Positions 1-11,500 of a DNA stretch of 64,000 bases are shown here, piece after piece. The stretch is taken from positions 78,172,504-78,236,503 of the forward strand of contig NC_134414.1 in the NCBI RefSeq assembly GCF_030867145.1, in the 5' to 3' direction. Both the position numbers and the translations under genes were made by a program. This DNA comes from Opisthocomus hoazin. Taxonomy: Eukaryota; Chordata; Aves; Opisthocomiformes; Opisthocomidae. Each line of letters opens with the position of its first letter. Positions within the stretch are counted from its first letter, which is position 1. The notes under the pieces are model-generated. The model saw only the letters and a list, made by a program, of their open reading frames with translations. It was not told the origin of the DNA and ran no database searches.

Positions 1-3000
1 CTGGGTCTGCTCTTAGTTGCTCAGCCAGGAGGTCCACCCAGCAGGTTGCTGGAGGCTGGACATTTGCAGCCCCTCAGGCAACTCCCAGGGCTAAGAACCT
101 GTGTTCTGACCACCTGCACTCGCCCCTCAGTGGTGGGCTGCTTTCTCATGTCTCCTCTTGCCTGTCTTCAAGATTACAGCACAACAAAATCTGCAGTGAA
201 TTAAAATCTATCTAGCAGAGCTTGGTCTGCAAACAGAGCAGGCCAGAGAGGTCTGGCTTGTCCCCAGAGCATCACTTGAAATTCAGGTCCAGTTTTAATT
301 GTTTTTAATCTGCAAGAGCAGGTGTCTCTGGTTAAACCATGTAAAAAGCCTCTGAATTATGCGTACAGACTGAATAGGTACCAAAAGGAATTCCTGCTGG
401 GCTTTTACATGAAAGTTTTCTGCTGCTCATCCTCTCTCCAGCTTTGCAAGACTTGTAACCTCAAACCTCAAAAAAAAAAAAAAAAAATCTCTTAGTTGTA
501 CTTTTGTCCCTGAAGAGTTCTTTATTGAAATCCAGTATCCTGCTTTTCACATTTACCAGCAAAGGTCTGTGATTTCAGACCGCGGCTGTACTTCTCTGGG
601 CTCAGCCTCTTTCTTCTCCTTTCTTTTGTGTACGTGTTTCTTCCAGTTTACCAGCTCCATCAAATAAATAGGTGGCTGTTATGATTATGCTCCATGCTGA
701 GTTAAATGTTACTAACAGTGTTAAAGAATTGCTATAGAACAAAATGCCTCCTTGGTGAAAATACAGTAGTTAAATGCAGAAAACATGGGTCTCTCCACAC
801 AGTCAAAACACAATTTAAAGCAGAAGGGTTTCAAAAGTGCTTTAGTTGTGCAGACATAATGCATACTTTTGTTATCAAAATATATCTAGACCAATATTGC
901 TCTTTGAAATCACACAGCGTCTCTGCTGGAGGAGGGCTCTAATGAAAATTACTCTGTCTAGGATTTCACATTGGGCTTTATTTGCTCTCTAGCTGAGAAG
1001 GAGGTTAGAGAAATGCTGATGTTGAGGGTACTGCGCTACCTCTGAAAGTCTTTCAGCCTTTCTTTGGTGTTTGCAGGCCAGGGATATATGGCAATGGATG
1101 TCAGGCACAGCATTTGCTTCAGGTCCTGCTAAGTCTCATAACACAGGTTTATAAACTCAAGATGTTATTGAGTCCTAAAACCAGGTTGTTTTTGAAAATA
1201 ACATTTATTAATTATGATTTTCTTCTTTTCTTGGGATACTTGCATTTGGATTTGTGGTACCACAATATCAACTTTTCAGAAAGAAAAAAATGGAAGGAAG
1301 TGTTTAATAGTGCTTTAACACTGTAAGCTTCTAAGATCTTTTATTTTTTTGGGGGGGGGAGGGGTTGTTCTGGCAGATGTGCATGATTTGCAAAAGCCTA
1401 GTAGGAACATGTGGATATTAGATAAAAACCATGCCATTTCCAACTGTTAATGTCCCGTCTGCCTCCCTAAGACTCCAGACCCTCTGCAGTTTCTTATCTC
1501 ATCTCAGTTTTGATGCGGCTTTTTATATTATTGCCCCTGCAGAGATGAAAACAAGCCCCAATGATAAATAACTGCAGGTACCACAAAAGTCCAGCTTCTG
1601 GACCAACCTCCCCATCCGTACGTTGGGCCAAGGGACAGGTGCTGGGAGATGGGATGATTCCCCAAAGGACCCTGATTTATTGGTTTTCTGTGTACCTGCA
1701 TGCAATCGGTTGCAGAATTTCCATGTCATGGTGATGTAAGTGCACACGTTGTCAAATATTCTGAAGGATGGATAAGAACTTCCGAACTGCGTTTTTAAAC
1801 GAAGCGCATGTATTTCACAACGCCTGCTAGCAAGCTGTAGAGGAGTAGCATGGAAATCAGCGTGTCCCCCCCTGCCCCTGCTGAGTCTAGCAAATGCTAT
1901 TCAGAGCAGTTTGTTTTAATTTTAGTGGAGAGAATTGCTTTCAAAGCTTATACTCTCTATAGTATTATGAAACGTATGCCCCAAAAGGCATGTTGTTTAA
2001 TCTGTTTTCTTGTTTGTGTACAATTTAATACAAAAGGAAAAAAAAAGTAAAAAGGAAACACAGAGGTTTTCTACTGTCCTCTCCTTATCAGCTTTTTGAG
2101 GACGGTTGAGATGTGCAAGCAGGGGAAACACAGGATTGCCTCTGTGGTAGAGATGGCAAAGGGGAGATGTACTTCGGATGAGCAGGGATGAAATGTGAAG
2201 GTGAGGAGCCGAGCTCTGTCCGGCTCCACGTGTGGAAGGGGGATTTGTGCTGCCCCTTAACACAAACAGCAAAGGGGTTGAGCTTTTTGGTGTTTCACAA
2301 GCACTCCAGCCATTTCAGGGTATGGTAAAAACCTCACAGGGAAATTACTATCTGGTACCACTGACAGCAGCCGTACTGCTAAAGCTGGGTCTCCACACAC
2401 CTGGTTGATGGTCTCAGTCTAAAATCTCAACTAGAAAGTTCCAAAACTTGGAAAAAATATGCTTTTTTAGCCCAAAATAAGGCGCAGGATTCTTTCTATT
2501 CCTAACCTACCTGCAGAACAAATGGTTCAATACTCCCTTTCTGTACCACTTTGTGAAACAAAATCCAGGGCAATATCTGCCAGAACGAGAGGGTCATTTT
2601 GGGCGATGAGGTGCTGCCCTACAGAAAGCAGAGCTTCTTTTCCAAGCTCAGCTGCAGGCTTTTGGCCTCTGGCCTCTTCCTGCACCTCTCCCGTTGGCTG
2701 AACCGAGACTGCTGCGTTGGCATGGCGCGTGGGGGAGCACCCTCAGCCCCTGCATTCAGACATGGCTGCTGAAATGTTGCTGGGGTTTGAAAAAACCCTT
2801 GGTGTCAGGAAGGGCAGCTCCATTTTCCCACCTTTCACCAGCAAAAAGACAGTGATTCCCAGAATGGCTGTGATGGGACCCCAAGTGATTCCCGGTGCTG
2901 GTGACAGCAGGCTGCCCACTCTTGCTGGAAGGTGATGAGTGTGGGCTGTGGCACAGACAGCCTGGTGGATGCTGCAGGGAAGCCAGATCCCTTGGAAAGC

Positions 3001-3222
3001 TTCAGAAATACTGCAAGCAACACACGGGGTTAATTTTCCTTTTTCTCCTCACTGTGATTTCCACTAGACTTTTTCCGAAGGCAGAGCATAAAATTTCTCA
3101 CAGTCCATGTTGATACCAAAGATGTATCTGATCGCTGTCTCTAGATGCACTTAATCCCTCCAGTAATCTTTATAGCTAGACAAAGATGAATGAAGTCTGG
3201 ATGCAAAAAGAAAATACATTAA
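1..3222. other. Intergenic, no gene recognised
   Basis: No protein family or RNA gene recognised. It contains a poly-A tract near 471-487 and a short T/G run with nine G at 1351-1359. The open frames are short, lack known motifs and overlap on both strands. Confidence 0.6.
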
Positions 3223-3636
3223 ATAAAGGCTGAGAGAGTTGGGGCTGTTCAGCCTGGAGAAGAGAAGGCTGCGGGGAGACCTTACAGCAGCCTTTTAGTA
3301 CTTAAAGGGGGCTTATAAGAAAGATGGGGACAAACTTTTTAGCAGGGCCTCGTGATAGGACAAGGGGTAATGGTTTTGAATTAAAAGAGGTTAGATTCAG
3401 ACTAGATATAAGGAAGAAATTTTTTACCATAAGGGTGGTGAAGCACTGGAACAGGTTGCCCAGAGAGGTTGTGGATGCCCCATCCCTGGAAACATTCCAG
3501 GTCAGGTTGGACAGGACTCTGAGCAACCTGATGGAGTTGAAGATGTTCCTGCTCAAGGCAGGGGGATTGGACTAGATAACCTTTAAAGGTCCCTTCCAGC
3601 CCAAACCATTCTGTTATTCTATGATTCTGTGATTCA
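3223..3636 (+). mobile_element. CR1 LINE 3' fragment
   Basis: Starts within the ORF2 C-terminal coding part (decayed [15 protein letters not shown] reading) and continues through [24 protein letters not shown] sequence to the 3' end, closing with ATTCTATGATTCTGTGATTC repeats typical of CR1. It is 5'-truncated as usual for CR1, and the frame is broken, so it is an old copy. Confidence 0.9.
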
Positions 3637-5378
3637 GGAAACAAAATACGTTAAAGCCCTGTTGGTGGAGGTCTTTTCCCAGGGTAAGACTAGGAGGGTG
3701 TGGAGGTCAAGGGAGGTGAAGAGGGAAATGGCAGTATGTTGTTTCTGGACAAGTATATGGAAAAATTTCCTGTGCCATCATCAATCTCCTCAGCAGCTGG
3801 CTCTTTGCCAAGGCACGACCTAAGCCTTCAGGGCAGGACTAACTTGGCTGAAGCTCAGGGGGCCGGCAGGTTCCCCACTGCTGGCCTTATCTTCATCCAA
3901 ACCAAGCAACTCTCCATCTTGAAAAAGCAGAGAAAAATGAGATCCCAAGCTTCTGCTGACCCCCAGGCCTCTGTGGCAAGTTCATGGTGGTGCAAGCAGG
4001 CATGGGTCCAGACCTTCGGACACTGCTGCCCACTGTAGGACTTTCCCTCGGATGCAGAGCAGATGCCCTCCCAAGTTTCCTAACTCGGGCTGTGCTTTTG
4101 CACAGGGACAACCTGGTGCATCGCATTCCAGGCTCCCCGAAGCCCTGCCTCGTCTCGGGCTGCGAGTCGCATGGAAAAAAAGCAATAGAATGTGATACTC
4201 AGCTGGTGTGGATGGAATTTTTTGAGGCACTTCAGGTTCAGGAGAAGGTGAGGAAAGAGACTTCTCAGTCCGGTCATGGGACTCCTGCTGCCCCTCGCCC
4301 TGCAGCTGCCCGGGGTGGGGGCAGACCCTGCCCTTTCCCCAGGAAGGAAATTTTTTTTAGTGAAGTTTCCCCAAGGCTGCACAACCTCTCCGCTCTTACA
4401 GCCCACGGTGGCTTTGCAGGGGGCAAAGACAAGGGTCATTGCCTCCCTCTGGCAGCTCTGGAGATGTGCCTGGCTCCCCACAGGATGGGAGCCCTTCTCA
4501 GCCCATCCCAGAATCCCACCCTCCTGGCAAGGGGAGTTCCTGGCTCTATTATGTCACCAGCATACAGTGAAAAAAAAAAAAGGCATAGAGCAGTGTTTCC
4601 CACAGATTTCCCCGGCTGCATGACGTAGTTGTCATCAAAATACCCGAGGCAGAATTTTCAGAGCTTCCAGTAAGCGCGTGGGCTAATTAAAGGATTTTTC
4701 TTGGCACAGAGGACCCTCCTCTGGTGGTGGCTGAAGGAAATAGGACAAACCCAGACATCAGGAGCAGCAGCGCTTCAGCTTGAGCCTGCTAAACCCTTTA
4801 ATGGTTGTCACTTGGACTATCCACCTGCCACAAGTGACCATACTCTGAAAAACACTTCTTGTGACAATTACTGATAACAAAATACATCTTTAATCTCTCA
4901 GCATCAGGTGATGCTGGCCTTCATCATGCTGCCAGGGCATCCCCAAAGAGTGATGGTGCCCAGGAGGATGTGAAGTGTGTACGAGTAACGGCAGCTCTGG
5001 TGAGGGAAGGCAAAAAAGATCCCAAATTTCAGTAAATATTTTCCCAGAGATGCAGAGTGCTGCTCAGGGGGATGATAATTTCCCTGTGGAGCAAGCCTTG
5101 GACAACAGCTTCCTACTGTGAGAGGAGGGAATAAAACAGGGCTCTAATTTTTTGAGTGCATGAGGAAGAATCCACTTCTCAGGCAGAGGTTTTCCTTCAA
5201 TAACTGAGCCTGAGAACAGACCCAAAACAAAATAAAAAAGGAAACAAGAAGGCAGTGGCCAGGCTTAAAAGCATTATTTGGGGCTGGCTGCCTTGCAGTC
5301 ATGTACAGCCTTGTTCTGGGTTCTTGATCTACAATCTGGGTGTTTTATGGCTGGTAACTCCAGAAGTACCTCAGCTAC

Positions 5379-5408
5379 AAAATAATAATAATCATAATAA
5401 TAATAAAA
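5379..5408. repeat. (AAT)n microsatellite, imperfect
   Basis: AATAATAATAATCATAATAATAATAA, a trinucleotide run interrupted by one C. Confidence 0.85.
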
Positions 5409-6680
5409 ATGCACAGAAATCAGCTAGCGCTTTCCTAAATCAATACAGCTGACAGCAGTCAAATTATGGGAAATAGACTGTACTTGATTTTAATTGCTTT
5501 TTGATATTTCTTAGGGAAACAAATGCTTTAAAAACTCAATGGTCTTTTACTGAGTAGATGAATAAATAAAAAAGAAACCTGGCTTGTTCCTAGACAAACA
5601 GGCTGCATTCCTGAATTAATTGACTCACTGGAGGAGAAGCAAATTAAAGTGCTGGTAGGTGAATAACAAAAGTCATACAACTATTCATGAGTTGTGGAAG
5701 AAGCTCGGAGTGCCCCCAAGCGAAGGCAGCCTGTGGAGTAACAGGAAAATGAAGGGTTAAGCTTTTCCCAACTTGTCTTTAGCCTTAGCTGTGTCCTTCA
5801 AACAACATCCCTTCTCCGGTTGGTGGAAAGAGTCTGATGGTTGTGGAAACAGTGAAAACAGGGGTGTAGAAAGAGATGGGGTGAGTGTCTCCAGAGATGT
5901 GGAGGGTGAATGATGAGCATAAAAACTTCAGTTTTAGGGTAGTCTCAGTCTGTGTGTCTAGTCCAGCCTTCTTTTTTGCATTTGTGCTAAATCCCAAGAT
6001 GATGGTGAGCGGCGGGCCCCAGATGTGCTTTGATACCAACCTTGTCACCTTTTTGGAGCACGCACATGTGGAAGAAAGAAGAATGGGCCGGTGCAGATGC
6101 TTCCCGGGGGGAACTTCTGGCTGCAGAGGTGGTTGAGGCTTTTTGGCAGTGAGGTGGGATGCAACAGGAGAGCTGGGAGAGCAGCTCTGCACCTGCTGGG
6201 CTTCGTTTGAGGGTTTGAATTGAACTGTCAGCCGATTTTCCTCCTGGGCCAGTGGCCGAAATAAGCAGGGAGCCTCTGTCCTGGTAGTCTGATAGATGAT
6301 CAGTTCAGTCTGTAACTCTCACAGGGCTCTTGAGGCAATTTGCTCCAGCCTGAGAATACAAGATACAGCCATGCTTGGTGCCAAAGTGAGATGTCAAGTT
6401 GCTCTGACCTTCTGAGTGAGTTGGGAAATATGCCTCGGACATTATCACATTCATCACAGAGGCCTTCAATGAGGGCGTAAACCTGATGGCTGTGCGTTGA
6501 GCAGACTCAAACACGGGCATGCCCATCTCCTCTGCGCGTAGGTCAGGCGGTTACCTGCACACTGGGAATGTGCATGGGTGAGCTGCCCGCTGCCTCCGTG
6601 TGGGAGACCTCTTGTCCCTGCCAGCAGCCCAGCGAGACCGGGGCAGCATCTGTGGCACAAACACATTGTGTGCCTGGCCA

Positions 6681-6740
6681 GGTCCCGCTGCATCCCGCCA
6701 CGTCCTGCTGCATCCCGTGGCATCCCGCCATGTCCCGCTG
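6681..6740. repeat. 10-bp tandem repeat, six copies
   Basis: Six successive 10-mers related to CATCCCGCCA/GTCCCGCTG fill the interval exactly. Directly after it an 18-bp motif (TCTGTCACTGAAGTAGAG) recurs at 6750-6767 and 6786-6803 with one change. Confidence 0.75.
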
Positions 6741-7982
6741 CTCTGTCACTCTGTCACTGAAGTAGAGTGTCAGGAAGTGTCAGGCTCTGTCACTGACGTA
6801 GAGCTCATTTACTCTTCCCAGCTGTGCTGATGCAGGGGAAAGATGCCGCCTTCCCAGTCAGCCCTCTGTGGCTCATCTAGAGATGGTATCTAAATGTAAG
6901 CGGTGTGGTTTATTCAGTGTACGTCCTTTGATTGAATATATGCCACTGAGGTAATTTAAGCCAGGGAGGTGGGTTGCTCCCAGTCAGTCTATAAATGTGT
7001 CTCTGCTTTGGTTGCAAAGGACTGGAGAGATGGACACTGAATGCCAAGATTTATGGAGTCACACATGTTATCAAGGACAGGAAAAGAAAGTAAGCGCCGT
7101 ACTAAAACTAAGCAACACTGTGGCATCTTTTTATTTTTTAAAGCTAGGAACAATATTAATTCCCCCTCCACTACTACTCTTTCTCTGCTGGCTTGTGTGT
7201 TGTTTCTTTATCGTCTCTAAAGCCCGCCTGTCTACCCTGCACTGCCTGGGCAAAGCTCTAGAAAAAAACAGCCCTGCATGGGAGACTGTTAATCGCAGGA
7301 GGGAGGGAGCAGACAAGTTTGCCTCGTTTGGTGGTTTGTTTTGGAGGTTCGTCACAGCGGGATGAACAGGAGCCCCTGCTGTGCCCAGGCACTGCCCGGT
7401 CCCCATGGCACTCCTGCACCTTGTGGGGACTCCAGGGACCCTCCATGCTTTCAGGGAGGGGACAGCTTTCCCAGGAGCCCACCCCCTTGAATACTGGGGG
7501 GCAGAAGCTGTAATTAGGTTTAAGGTTAGGCAGCAGTGTGCTTGCTTTTTTGGGAGGCATGAAAAACAATTTTTAATATGGTAGGGGCATTTTTCCAGAT
7601 TAATGGTGGTTTAAAAATATCCTGACCATTTAAAATGTCTTCATAAACCTGTCTCAAATGGGTTTCTTAAGGATAAGCCTCACATAAATCTGAACCAAAT
7701 ATAATTGAAAATATTCCAGGTTTTCATTCACACTTTCCTTTTCTGTTTCACAAGGAGCAAAATGTGTTTCTCCCACTTGGAGACTGTTGAAACAGAGCTT
7801 TTTTCTGGAGGCACCTTGTTACAGGTTTAAAATCTCCTCATTGTTTTCAAACATTGTGCCTGGGCAACCCCGAGGGCAAACTGCACCCTGGGGTGCATCA
7901 AACCCAGCACAACTGACTGGTCAGGAGAGGCCATCATCCCCCTGCATTCAGTGCTGGGGTGACCTCACCCTGAGCACCGGGT

Positions 7983-8540
7983 GCAGGTCTGGGCATCACG
8001 ATTTAAGAAGGACGTGAAGGTCCTTGAATGCATCCAGAGGAGAACAACCAATCTTGTGAAAGGGCTGGAAGGCATGGTCTGTGAGGAGTGGCTGAGGACT
8101 CTGGGCTTGTCTGGTTTGGAGAGAAGGGGGCTGAAGGCGACCTCATTGCTCTCTGCAGCTGTCTGAGGAGGGGACGTGGAGAGGGAGGTGCTGAGCTCTG
8201 CTCCCTGGGGTCCAGTGACAGGACATGTGGGAATGGCTCAAAGCTGGGCCATGGGAGGTTCAGACTGGGTGTTAGGAAGCATTGCTTTACCAAGAGGGTG
8301 GTCAAACCCTGGAACAGGCTTCCTAGAGAGGTGGTCGATGGCCCAAGCCTGTCAGTAGATAAGAGACATTGGAACAATGTCCTTAATAGTGTGCTTTAGG
8401 TTTTGGTCAGCCCTGAAGCGGTCAGGCAGTTGGACTGGATGTTCATCGTAGGGCCCTTCCAACTGAAATGTTCTGTTCTGTTCTGTTCTGTTCTGTTCTG
8501 TTCTATTCTATTCTATTCTATTCTATTCTATTCTATTCTA
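7983..8540 (+). mobile_element. CR1 LINE 3' fragment with pentanucleotide tail
   Basis: Begins with a decayed QVWASRFKKD-like CR1 ORF2 reading and passes through the LKATSLL / [24 protein letters not shown] region. It ends in a pentamer array instead of the usual 8-mer tail. The left edge is approximate because similarity fades there. Confidence 0.85.
8471..8540. repeat. Pentanucleotide microsatellite: (TTCTG)6 then (TTCTA)8
   Basis: Fourteen perfect 5-bp units with a single switch of the fifth base from G to A after unit six. It sits at the 3' end of a CR1 and probably arose from its ATTCTGTG tail. Confidence 0.95.
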
Positions 8541-11500
8541 TATAAATGATATAGATTATATAGATTTTACTTTTAATTAATTTTTTTTTCCCCTGTGCAG
8601 AAGCACATTCTGTTCATAGTCAGCCCTGGTAACAAGCAGCTGAAAACGAAGACCAGTGCTGGTGAGTGGAGGCGGTTTCAAGCAGCAGCTGCGTTCCCAG
8701 ACCTGCTCATGCCGTAGTGGTTGCTCCACAGCCCCAGGCACCCTGCAGTGCCATAGTACCAAATACCAAAGTGTGTATACAAAGATGTACAGATATCAGT
8801 GCATGGTCAAGAAATTATGAAGAGGAAAGTGGTTCCAATGCCAACATCCAGCATCCCAATGCTACCAGTGGGATGAGGGTTGGTGAAAAGCATTTAAAAG
8901 AATTTCCCTTTTTTTCCTCCCTTTCCTTCTTTTTTCTCCCATTTGCCCGCATCCCCTAGCTGTTTCTCTGGCGTGAGTCATGGGGCAACAGACAGACAAA
9001 GGCTCGCAGAGTTGAAATGCAATGGGCTTCTTAAAGCTGGGGAGACAGAGGGATACGAGGGCTTTATTGGACTTCATGTAGTTGATTAAAAAAAAACAAC
9101 AGTCCACACTGTGGTAATACAGCCACTTACATTTCTCCTTGGTTTCTTTTTTTCCTGCTGAAACAGGAAAAACAAACAACAGAAAATGTAAATTGCTTCC
9201 CTCTTCAGGCAACACTAAATTACCTCTAAGAATTGTTCAGGAGCCTATTATTTAAAACTGAAGAAGTCTGCATGCTTCCTTCTGCTTGCTTTGAAAAACA
9301 AAAACTTTCTCAACTTCAAAACCCAGCTGGCGGGCTCTGAGGGCTCCTGAGAGCGGAGTTGCCCCTGGGCTGCACTGGAGCCATCCTCTAAGACGGATGA
9401 GGTTGATGAGCTGAATAGCTGTCCCCGGCACAGAGCTGCCAGGCAGGAGAGACCCCCTCACTCAGAGAGCAGCGGTAGAGGAGGCAAGCGGACATGCTGA
9501 ATTTTAATTTTTTTTTAAAGCAGCATTTCCCTCCACCCCATGGTGCCAGGGGAAGGAAATCATTGGTGGTGCACCTATGGCTGTAAAACTATTGATGTGG
9601 TAAAGCACCTCCTGGTACGCACAGCCTGAGAAGACTTGTGTCCCAGAGCTGTGCCTTGTCAGCTGCCCTCCCACTTACAAAAAGGTGATATTTTATAATT
9701 CCTTTTTATAATGGACCTCTGGGACAAAGGAAGAAACCCGGCTGCAGTAAGTGAGATGAAGTTGTGGTATGTCTATGCAGACAAGTAAGATTGGCTGGAG
9801 CAAGGTCCCAGTGAATAGTTCTACCAGGCTGAGCGGCGACCAGGCAGCTGGGGGGCAGAGGAGGGTCCATGGGTACTTGTTTGGAAATATGTATGGAAAT
9901 GCGTTCGCTCCACTGGAGGGGGACGCACAGGGGCTGGAAGTGCCCCGTGCGATGGGGAAGGCACAGATTTGCCAGAGGCTGGAAGATGGCTGGGTGCCCC
10001 CCCCCTCCCCTTTCCCACAGGGCAGAGGTGTCCACTGAAACCTCTCAGCATTTGACGTGTCCCCAAAACCCCGTGGTAGAAAACATCGCTTGACTTCAGT
10101 CCCGGGCAAGCGGGAGCCAGCCGACAAGGGGGTGGTCGCTGGTGGGCTGCAACGGCAGCAAACTGAACGCGTGAAAACCACGTGGGGTACTGCTTTGGAA
10201 AAGCCAGTGTTTCCCTCTTTCTCTCTTCAGTGCCGAATAGTCCAAGGGCCCAGCTTTCTGCACCGTGAGCCTTGGGCTGCTGCTTTAAGCAGCTCTCAGT
10301 GGGCAGAAAATGCTGCTGCCCAGATTTGATGGTTGCACACACCGCCGATACAATTGGATATAAATGGATTAATTCCCTTTTAGCTTCAAAATTCAGACAA
10401 CTTCAGATGAACTGCAGCTCTTGGTACCTTCGCTGATGGTGATCGTTTCCATAGGCACCCAGGGGAGAAGAGCCTTTGCCTGCAACGCCTCCCGTGGTGT
10501 CATCATTTGCCCTCAGTTTCCGGGTGACACCAACCCAGACTTTCTATTTCCGTCATCTTACATGAAGCTGAAGATTGAATCTCTTTCCACTGTAACAGTT
10601 TTATGGAGTTCTTGGGGGTTTAGCAAAACAAACCAGCTATGAAGATAATTGTGTCTGCAGAATGACAGGGATCTTACAAACTGCAAGCATCCAGCCCACT
10701 TGGGATAAAATTGGTTCATGCAGCTTTAACAGTACACACGGCCGTTGAAAGAGTTTGTCAGAAATACGGGTTTTTAGTAAATATAACCCCCACATTTTAA
10801 TCTGCAATTTGATTAAAAAAAAAAGCCTTGCATTTTCAGGATTTTACGGTGAAAAGCTTAATATCCCCCTTCTTGCTCCAAAGTTTTGGAGCATTTGCAT
10901 GTAAAGAACAGGGCAAGAGCAGCTTCAGCTGTTGCTGAAACCCCTTCAGCTGGCAGTTGTGCAGGATGCCAAGGTCGTGTTCTCCAAGTTGCCACTTAAA
11001 CCGGAGGCATCTCTGCTGTTTTCATTAACAAAGGGCCCTGGAAGCCACACTCTCCTTTTGTTTCCAGGCATGTAAATGGTGAGCAATATCTCTGTCATGG
11101 TTTGGGTTTCTGAGGGTCCATGTGGCTCTTTGTGGCCTCCACGTTTTGGGAAGGAAAGCAGAAGGAAGGGGAACTGCAGGGGAAGGGCAGAATGGCGGGA
11201 ACCGCATCCACGCAAGCCTGGCTGCAGGGAAGATCTGGTGCCTTCACGCACACAAAACGGGCCGTCCGGGAGTAAACTGGAGACTTTAAAGCCTACAGCT
11301 TTTGGAAAATGCGACGAACAAGAACAAGCAATGTACCACTGGGAATTTCAGGCCAGGAGATGCTAACGCTATCTACAGAGGGTATCGCGTTAGGTTCTAG
11401 CACCCGAAGGTCTGTGGGGCTGGGGTGGGAGGCCCCTTGCCCCAGCTCTGAGCCAACACTGCCTCTGGAAGCCCACACCCTGCCTGGGCCGGCCTGGGGC

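Larger units (their letters stand above)
3637..7982. other. Intergenic, no gene recognised
   Basis: No supported gene. The longest frames (for example 3984-4628 plus) show no family resemblance and no splice-supported structure. It holds an AAT-type microsatellite (about 5379-5408) and a 10-bp tandem repeat (6681-6740), both listed separately. Confidence 0.6.

Noticed and set aside
3984..4628. 214-codon plus-strand frame in the intergenic region
   Set aside because: No recognisable domain, and it is overlapped by long antisense frames; G+C-rich chance frame.
9693..10342. Overlapping 162- and 173-codon minus-strand frames
   Set aside because: Two different frames are open over the same bases, with low-complexity Pro/Ser content and no known motif.
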